From: a virus
Strand: one strand, 5' to 3'
Virus record (IMG/VR): IMGVR_UViG_3300021599_002585
Location: 1-25,227 of that record
Length of the DNA stretch: 25,227 nucleotides
A model generated the notes under the pieces. The model was not told the DNA's origin, searched no databases, and saw nothing but the letters and a program-made list of their open reading frames with translations. Made by a program: the position numbers and the translations under genes. This document shows positions 20,049 through 25,227 of the stretch, piece by piece. Positions within the stretch are counted from its first letter, which is position 1; each line of letters starts with the position of its first letter.

Positions 20049-22946
20049 ATGATAACACAATCCTCGAACCGTGTCAAGATCGATGAAAACAATCCTTGCC
20101 CCCACTGTGGCAAGCCCGATTGGTGCTATATGTACACAGCCGAAGATGGCAATCTACTCTCGGTCTGCAATCGAGATGCCGAACCCGCGCCAGGATGGGA
20201 AAAGTCGAGTAAAGTAGATAGTCAGGGTAAGCCGATCTACTATCTTAAAAAAGAAGTCAAGTTTTCTGCCTATAAAGAAGAAAAAACCCAATACTTCCTT
20301 TATCCCCTTCTTGCCAATGGGTTAAAAGTCCGTGTGTACCGGAAGGATTACCAAGAAGATGGTATCTGGAAAAAGGATATTAAGCAACAGCACTCTACAG
20401 ATAATGGTAAAAACTGGAAGTGGGGCATAGGTGATATTGAGTACAAAAATATACCTCTTTACCGCCAAGATCGCCTAGAAAGGGCTATCAAGGAAGGAAC
20501 TCCGATTTATATAGTCGAGGGTGAGACTAAGGTAGAAAAACTAGAATCTTTTGGATTAGTTGCCACTTGTAATATCGGTGGGTCAAAGAAATGGCAGATG
20601 CCCCACTCAGAAGCTTTAAAGGGGGCAAACCTGATTTTATGTCCAGACCGTGACAAGGGGGGAGTGGCTCACTGCCAGAAGATTTATCAAGACTTTCCTA
20701 TCGCCCAATGGCTTTACGCTTACCCAGATTCTCCCTTATGGGATCACCTTCCAGAATCTCAAGGGGCAGATATTGTTAATTGGATCGAGGAAGAGAAAGT
20801 AACTCTTGAGGCATTACTATCTTCGATAGTTGATAAGCCAAAAGAAATAAAAGAGAAAAAAGGAAAGGAAGTCACAGTAACAGAAACTATGACCTTCCAA
20901 GACCTAATAACAGCTATTGACGGCTGTATTGGTCAAGACGAAATTACCCGAACTCAATGGCAAGAAAAAGTTGATTTATGGGCAAAAGCCACTGGTAAAA
21001 CACCAACAGAAATACGCCATTTAATTGACATCCGCAAAAAAGAAATAGCGGAAGGGGACGCTATTAAAACAGGATTAGAAGGTTTCTTGAGGGGTAAGCA
21101 TTATCAGAAAAAAGAGATTGATCTCTTTGAGGTACTTCCTCAACCTTTAGCTGAGTCAATTATATCCCGTGCCAAAACACTTAATCAACCTCCAATCAGA
21201 TTACTGCATTCTTTATGGCCAATATTAGGGGCTGTCTTAGGTAGCCGGTTTGCAATTAATCTCCGAACTACCGTAAGAGATAGGGAATGTTGGAGAGAAT
21301 TCCCGATCTTCTATTGTGCAGATGCTGGTGGGGTGAGTAGTGGAAAAACTACTACTCAAAAAGAAATTTACAAGGTATTAAAAAGAAAGGACTTAGATGA
21401 GTTAGAAAGGCTCTCTAAAAAGCAAGCTAGGCTAAAAGAATTAAAAGCAGAATGGGCAGAAATGACCCGCGAAGAACGCAGCATAAACAAAGAAAACAGC
21501 GAGGTAAATCCCAGCCTTTACGAGAAAGAAAACTGTCAATCTCGTCGCTGGTTTTACGATGAAGGAACTTTCGATGGTGTCTTGAAAACCATGTCCACTC
21601 AACCTCGTTGGCAAGGTGGGGTGTGGGTAGCGGATGAGTTAACGGGACTATTTGAAGGGTTAAATCAATACCGATCAGGTGGCAAAGGTAACGACCGACA
21701 ACGGTTATTATCATCTTGGAATGATCCAGTACAAAATACTTTTGATAGGGTAAAAGAGGAGAACCGTTACTTTTTGAATGGGCAAACCATCAATATATTA
21801 GGTGGGATACAAATACAGAAAGTACAAAAATACTTAGACCTATCTAACGACGTAGATGGATTAGTTTCTCGATTTCTTTTTCTATTACATGAACCTCTTG
21901 ATCCTCAACGCGGGCGACCACCAGAAGACCCTAACTCGATTCAAGAGTGTATTTCTAGTATTATCAATCAAATCAGTGGGATTAGCCTAGAAGCTGATGA
22001 CGATGGAATTGTTGATCCTTATAATTGTTGGTTCACGAAAACTGGTGAGGATTACGCATTTGGAATCAAGTATCATTACGAGATGCTTATCAAGAAATAT
22101 CGAGTAACTAACCCTTCATTCGCTTCTTATATAGGTAAGCAAATGAAGACTTTTTTGAGGCTTACTCTGGCAATCCATCTATTGAACTGGATATTTGATC
22201 CAGACAGCACAAATCTTTACAGTATCCCTGTACAAACAGCCGTTAAAGCGGCTAAGATGACTGATTTTTATATTAGCCAATTCTTAACTATTCAGGGTGC
22301 TACTGCGGGGGATCAAGATAATCCAGTACAGGGAATTTTATCCGAGATATGGGAGATTGTCAAAACCACAGGACAGATTAAACCCCGGGAAGTTGCCCTA
22401 AAATTCGGTGGGCGTAAAATTAATGGGGAAAAAGTAAATACCTCTATCGCACGCACCCTGCTCACCCAGTTAGAACAAGCTGGCTACGGGCGATTAGAGA
22501 TCAAATCAAGGGGTATGGTATTACACCATCAAGAGCCAAAAGAATTAGAAACTTTTGAGATAGAAGAACCTGAATCCCTGGAATACCAATCAGAGATAAA
22601 AGAGGAAATTGTCCAGGTTCCCACTCCTACACCAAAACCCGAACCAGTTTCTGACCCTGAGATAGTAGAAATTGAATCGGAGCCAGTCGATGAGTTATCG
22701 GCTGATGGTGTACACATTGATAGCCTTCCTGATCTTGAAAAAGAAACCGTATTAATACGAACGGCTGCATCTGTAGAGATAGGAGAGCGAACTATCCCAC
22801 CAAGAGCGGTCGGAAAAGTTATAGAAGCAACTTTTGACACTTTTGACAATCAATGGCTTTTGAGGGTAGAAACTATCTTAAATGGGTCTGCGATCACTTT
22901 TATAATTCCATTCTCTAACTGTTATCTACAGGGTATAAATACCTAA
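20049..22946 (+). CDS. Replication protein: zinc-finger/TOPRIM-like primase with DUF3987-type helicase ATPase
   Basis: A 965-residue protein for phage or plasmid replication. A zinc finger uses Cys17, Cys20, Cys26 and Cys40 (CPHC...C...C). A TOPRIM-like region has VEGETK (residues 156-161, Glu157) and CPDRDKGG with Asp200 and Asp202. A P-loop ATPase of DUF3987 type has GGVSSGKTT (Lys433), a Walker B-like VADELTG (Asp529, Glu530) and downstream sensor-like blocks. A winged-helix-like part follows (about 770-830), then an acidic Pro-rich linker and a small beta domain at the C-terminus. It is probably the replicative primase-helicase. There is no clear ribosome site before ATG 20049. Confidence 0.8.
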   Translation: MITQSSNRVKIDENNPCPHCGKPDWCYMYTAEDGNLLSVCNRDAEPAPGWEKSSKVDSQGKPIYYLKKEVKFSAYKEEKTQYFLYPLLANGLKVRVYRKDYQEDGIWKKDIKQQHSTDNGKNWKWGIGDIEYKNIPLYRQDRLERAIKEGTPIYIVEGETKVEKLESFGLVATCNIGGSKKWQMPHSEALKGANLILCPDRDKGGVAHCQKIYQDFPIAQWLYAYPDSPLWDHLPESQGADIVNWIEEEKVTLEALLSSIVDKPKEIKEKKGKEVTVTETMTFQDLITAIDGCIGQDEITRTQWQEKVDLWAKATGKTPTEIRHLIDIRKKEIAEGDAIKTGLEGFLRGKHYQKKEIDLFEVLPQPLAESIISRAKTLNQPPIRLLHSLWPILGAVLGSRFAINLRTTVRDRECWREFPIFYCADAGGVSSGKTTTQKEIYKVLKRKDLDELERLSKKQARLKELKAEWAEMTREERSINKENSEVNPSLYEKENCQSRRWFYDEGTFDGVLKTMSTQPRWQGGVWVADELTGLFEGLNQYRSGGKGNDRQRLLSSWNDPVQNTFDRVKEENRYFLNGQTINILGGIQIQKVQKYLDLSNDVDGLVSRFLFLLHEPLDPQRGRPPEDPNSIQECISSIINQISGISLEADDDGIVDPYNCWFTKTGEDYAFGIKYHYEMLIKKYRVTNPSFASYIGKQMKTFLRLTLAIHLLNWIFDPDSTNLYSIPVQTAVKAAKMTDFYISQFLTIQGATAGDQDNPVQGILSEIWEIVKTTGQIKPREVALKFGGRKINGEKVNTSIARTLLTQLEQAGYGRLEIKSRGMVLHHQEPKELETFEIEEPESLEYQSEIKEEIVQVPTPTPKPEPVSDPEIVEIESEPVDELSADGVHIDSLPDLEKETVLIRTAASVEIGERTIPPRAVGKVIEATFDTFDNQWLLRVETILNGSAITFIIPFSNCYLQGINT

Positions 22947-23149
22947 TGATTGGACAATACACTCCCTCACGATACCCTGAAAAGGTTTATCGTGTCAACT
23001 CCTATGGACATATTTTTCCCCGGTGTAAACCATTGGGGATTATCAAAACTGCCATAGGAACCTACTACCATTTCGAGTCGATTCATCGCCTAACGAAAGG
23101 AGAGCAATTTTACTGTTTTAGGAAAGAAGATTTTCAAGAAATTTCTTGA
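22946..23149 (+). CDS. Hypothetical protein, 67 aa, coupled to the replication gene
   Basis: Not recognised. The start shares one base with the stop of the preceding gene (TAATG), a sign of coupled translation. The protein is basic and aromatic (RYPEKVYRVNSYGHIFPRCK, GTYYHFESIHRL), possibly a small beta-barrel-like partner of the replication protein. Its stop overlaps the next promoter's -35 box. Confidence 0.62.
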   Translation: MIGQYTPSRYPEKVYRVNSYGHIFPRCKPLGIIKTAIGTYYHFESIHRLTKGEQFYCFRKEDFQEIS

Positions 23150-23174
23150 CAATTCTAGTAAAATAATGTAAGAT
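23146..23174 (+). promoter_or_regulatory. Sigma70-type promoter, shared-motif member 3
   Basis: TTGACA (23146-23151), 17 bases starting ATTCTAGTAA, then TAAGAT (23169-23174). It is almost the same as the promoter at 13498. It would drive 23201 and following genes. Confidence 0.72.
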
Positions 23175-23200
23175 TTAAGTAATGAATCAAGGAGGAAATT

Positions 23201-23416
23201 ATGAGTAAATTGCAAGATAGTGTTAATGAATTAGTTAAGTACATTCTTGAGTATAAAACTGATTATTGGAGTGAGCTAGACGTTCAATTAACTAAAGAGG
23301 AAGCTGAAAACATGGCTGCCATTTTGATTGACAGTTTAATTGATGCTGACAGTTTAATTGATGCTGACATTGAGGATACTGACACTGAGGATGCTTATAG
23401 TAGTATGAACCACTAG
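23201..23416 (+). CDS. Small highly acidic protein, 71 aa
   Basis: ATG 23201 follows the strong site AAGGAGG. The protein has about 19 acidic and few basic residues, with a repeated end (DSLIDADSLIDADIEDTDTE) caused by an 18-bp tandem duplication at about 23332-23367. Its family is not recognised. Very acidic small phage proteins are sometimes DNA mimics that block host enzymes, but nothing here proves that. It is the first gene after promoter member 3. Confidence 0.6.
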   Translation: MSKLQDSVNELVKYILEYKTDYWSELDVQLTKEEAENMAAILIDSLIDADSLIDADIEDTDTEDAYSSMNH

Positions 23417-23474
23417 ATAATCCTGACCCACTTTATATATATGATGTTCAGGCAAGGTAGGCAATTTATTGAAT

Positions 23475-23493
23475 TTAGTTATCAGTTATCAGT
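23475..23493 (+). repeat. Heptamer leader repeat
   Basis: TTAGTTATCAGTTATCAGT, followed by A-rich sequence and AAGGAGG before ATG 23524. A member of the leader set at 18075. Confidence 0.72.
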
Positions 23494-23523
23494 TCAAAAA
23501 CAACAATAAATCAAGGAGGAATT

Positions 23524-23715
23524 ATGAAGCTTGTTGCGGCAAATATGGACACTGCTAAAATTAGTTATTATGCTAATTTTTACGCAGGACAATACCAAGC
23601 TTCTAAACAAGAAGCTGGGGAAAATGTACAGAAAAAACGTAACGCTTTATACTCGAAAATCAAAGAGTACAATAAAATCTTAGAACAGCGTGGATTTGAA
23701 AAAGTAAAGGTGTAA
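23524..23715 (+). CDS. Hypothetical protein, 63 aa
   Basis: Not recognised. A strong AAGGAGGAATT site precedes ATG 23524. The protein is basic and mostly helical, with YYANFYAGQYQASKQEAGEN and a Lys-rich helix (KKRNALYSKIKEYNKILEQR). The next gene starts two bases after its stop. Confidence 0.58.
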   Translation: MKLVAANMDTAKISYYANFYAGQYQASKQEAGENVQKKRNALYSKIKEYNKILEQRGFEKVKV

Positions 23716-23717
23716 TT

Positions 23718-23879
23718 ATGACAGAAGAAAAAAAGAAAGCATGGGCTAAATTATCAAGTCAGGATGAGATTGATAAGAATAAAGGACTTGTCAGAGGAAC
23801 AGAAGAACAAGAGTCTGCCAATAGACTCAAAGCGCATTTAGATTATTGTAGAAAACACTTAAAGGATTGGAGACAGTGA
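23718..23879 (+). CDS. Hypothetical protein, 53 aa
   Basis: Not recognised. A charged, helical protein (MTEEKKKAWAKLSSQDEIDK, then a helix with CRKHLKDWRQ). It is packed between two genes: two bases after the upstream stop and overlapping the next start by four (GTGA). This packing is the main support. Confidence 0.52.
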   Translation: MTEEKKKAWAKLSSQDEIDKNKGLVRGTEEQESANRLKAHLDYCRKHLKDWRQ

Positions 23880-24028
23880 GATACACAATCAGGACAATAG
23901 ATAAAAGAAACAAATTTTGCAGAATTAGAACATCTATGCACGAAAGCCGATTAATGGCTTATCTAGACGCTTTAAGCCGCAATGGGCATCACGGTATCGT
24001 AGTAGAAGAAACAGTAGGTATTTCTTAA
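23876..24028 (+). CDS. Hypothetical protein, 50 aa, GTG start
   Basis: Not recognised. GTG 23876 overlaps the TGA of the previous gene (GTGA), the usual mark of coupled translation. The basic protein reads MRYTIRTIDKRNKFCRIRTS and ends in SRNGHHGIVVEETVGIS. Its beta-helix-beta look would fit a small nucleic-acid-binding fold; this is an inference only. Confidence 0.48.
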   Translation: MRYTIRTIDKRNKFCRIRTSMHESRLMAYLDALSRNGHHGIVVEETVGIS

Positions 24029-24054
24029 AATTTCACACAACAGGAGTAACACCG

Positions 24055-24465
24055 ATGGACACGCAGTTAGTAACAGAAAAAATATTAACTTTTTGCAAGG
24101 CAAAATACCCAGATTTAGACTGGATATTCCACGGATTTAATTACGATCAATACCATCAAACTATTCAGGGGGTAACTGATTTAACCGATTCACCTGAAAT
24201 GGAAATACTGTTAAAAGTTGGTGACAGTGGTTCAGTCGATGAATACAGCGAAGGATGGGAAGGAATAAAAGGATGGTGTACTTTAAATTCGTTAGATTGG
24301 GTTGGTGAGTTTATAGTCTTACTAAATTCAAATAAAAAAAGTGAGTTCGTGTTTTACACGGAAACTGTTGATAAGTGGAGTGAAAAAGATTGGATATTGT
24401 GCAAACAAATCCAAAAAGTAATGTTAGACATTTTCAACTTCATCCTTGATGAGATTCAAGAGTAA
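24055..24465 (+). CDS. Hypothetical protein, FCKAKYPxxDW family member 1
   Basis: A 136-residue acidic protein with the start ILTFCKAKYPDLDWIFHGFN, a beta-rich middle (MEILLKVGDSGSV, GEFIVLLNSN, SEFVFYTETV) and a C-terminal helix (KVMLDIFNFILDEIQE). The same plan recurs in the next two genes and on the minus strand at 11621. AGGAGTAAC precedes ATG 24055. Function unknown. Confidence 0.65.
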   Translation: MDTQLVTEKILTFCKAKYPDLDWIFHGFNYDQYHQTIQGVTDLTDSPEMEILLKVGDSGSVDEYSEGWEGIKGWCTLNSLDWVGEFIVLLNSNKKSEFVFYTETVDKWSEKDWILCKQIQKVMLDIFNFILDEIQE

Positions 24466-24470
24466 AAACA

Positions 24471-24497
24471 TTACTAGACAGATATTCTGTCTAGTAA
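24471..24497. terminator. Hairpin between paralogs, possible terminator
   Basis: TTACTAGACAGA, TAT, TCTGTCTAGTAA form a perfect 12-bp stem. Only a short T run (ATTT) follows on the plus strand, so it may terminate weakly or stabilise the upstream mRNA. Confidence 0.6.
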
Positions 24498-24519
24498 ATT
24501 TACCCAATAGGAGTAACAA

Positions 24520-24951
24520 ATGGACACATGGCAAATAGCTTATAAAATATTAGAATTTTGCAAGGCAAAATACTCAGATATAGAGTGGAGCTATAACTAT
24601 TTTGACAGCCATAAAAATAATTATAACGTTGTCGCAATTATTCTTGGCTCTTGCTCTTTGTTTAAATTAGAGCTAGAAATTTGCTCAGATGAAAAAGATG
24701 AGTTTTACGAAAAAGAAGCTACTTACGATTATATACTGGGGTTGCTTTTAATATTTCAATCAGAAGAAAAATCTTTACTTCCCTGGTCAGGTAGTTTTAA
24801 AGTTAACTTAAACCATAACAAAGACAGCGAGTTAGAGTTTATGATTGCCACTCATGACGAGTGGAATGATGATAACTGGCTTTTAGTAAAAAAAGCCAGA
24901 AAAATGGTGAGAGAAATCTTTAATTTTATTGAAGATGAAATTCTGGAATAG
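24520..24951 (+). CDS. Hypothetical protein, FCKAKYPxxDW family member 2
   Basis: A 143-residue paralog of the preceding gene: ILEFCKAKYSDIEWSYNYFD at the start, FKLELEICSDEKDEF, SGSFKVNLNHNKDSELEFMI, and the closing helix MVREIFNFIEDEILE. AGGAGTAAC precedes the ATG, as in members 1 and 3. Function unknown. Confidence 0.65.
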   Translation: MDTWQIAYKILEFCKAKYSDIEWSYNYFDSHKNNYNVVAIILGSCSLFKLELEICSDEKDEFYEKEATYDYILGLLLIFQSEEKSLLPWSGSFKVNLNHNKDSELEFMIATHDEWNDDNWLLVKKARKMVREIFNFIEDEILE

Positions 24952-24964
24952 ATAGGAGTAACAA

Positions 24965-25227
24965 ATGGACACACAACAAATAGCCCACAAAATATCAGGT
25001 TATTGCCTAAATCAATACCCAGATTTAGACTGGAATGTAAGTAGATTAAATAGTGAGTGTACAAATAAAACTGTAATTTGTGGGGTAGATTTTCCGTTTA
25101 AAGTAACTCTAAAAATTTGCTCAGACAAAAGAAATGAGGTTTCTTCTTTATAAGAAGAAACTACTGATGATTATATAATCGGACACTTTGACCTAGTTAA
25201 TGTAGGTTGGTTGGGGATGTTTGGTAT
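24965..25227 (+). pseudogene. FCKAKYPxxDW family member 3, with an in-frame TAA (3' partial)
   Basis: ATG 24965 after AGGAGTAAC starts MDTQQIAHKISGYCLNQYPD, LDW and later FPFKVTLKICSDKRNE as in member 2. TAA at 25151-25153 stops the frame. The same frame then continues EETTDDYIIGHFDLVNVGWL to the window edge, matching member 2 (ATYDYILG). So one stop interrupts an otherwise intact paralog. The stop lies in the centre of a 10-bp-arm palindrome (25139-25161). The gene continues past base 25227. Confidence 0.7.
25139..25161. repeat. Palindrome spanning the in-frame stop of member 3
   Basis: GTTTCTTCTT, TAT, AAGAAGAAAC: ten perfect pairs. The TAA (25151-25153) begins at the last centre base and runs into the right arm. 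Confidence 0.9.

Noticed and set aside
21427-21714. A minus-strand frame inside the replication gene
   Set aside because: It lies inside the ATPase domain coding region and has no recognisable features.

Overview
The window is AT-rich DNA carrying the tail end of a siphovirus-type virion module, early/replication genes and many small orphan genes. It reads as a temperate phage, prophage or phage-plasmid of a cyanobacterium. Cyanobacterial signs (inference): the GTTATCAG-type heptamer repeats, tRNAs without an encoded CCA, and the styles of the Rha, HigA, primase-helicase and tail proteins, which resemble those of Microcystis/Crocosphaera-like genomes. The species cannot be fixed from sequence alone.

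Layout. 1-3817: 3' part of a tape measure gene with a lytic transglycosylase-like domain, then an overlapping NlpC/P60 peptidase. 3818-9062: an accessory stretch inside the tail module with repeat element A, a nonsense-interrupted rha gene, a minus-strand ribbon-helix-helix gene, a run of small unknown genes, tRNA-Tyr with a clear promoter, a MerR-like regulator, a decayed higA and a CAT-anticodon tRNA. 9097-11610: tail tip/host-specificity protein. 11621-13062: three minus-strand unknown genes. 13063-13552: control region with element B (a diverged second copy of A), repressor-type iterons and a strong promoter. 13553-18876: rightward early operon with a RecT-like annealing candidate, small genes, four tandem diverged paralogs (the last broken), a ParB-like protein and two unknowns. 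18922-19910: minus-strand repressor and rightward RHH gene flanking an array of 11-bp A-tract iterons. 20049-22946: large zinc-finger/TOPRIM-like/ATPase (DUF3987-like) replication protein. 22946-25227: tiny genes and a second tandem paralog family, cut by the window edge.

How it fits together. The repressor at 18922 probably acts on the CTTACAAAAAA iterons at its own control region and, 6 kb away, on the same repeats in front of the annealing-protein operon. A common promoter type (TTGACA-N17-TAAGAT-like) drives at least four transcription units. A common heptamer-containing 5' leader precedes six small genes on both strands. The primase-helicase, annealing protein and ParB-like protein form a replication/recombination/maintenance set.

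Most notable are the two ~254-bp elements A and B, whose inverted-repeat arms carry compensating changes, and two in-frame stop codons that lie exactly inside palindromes. The latter suggests palindrome-templated mutation.
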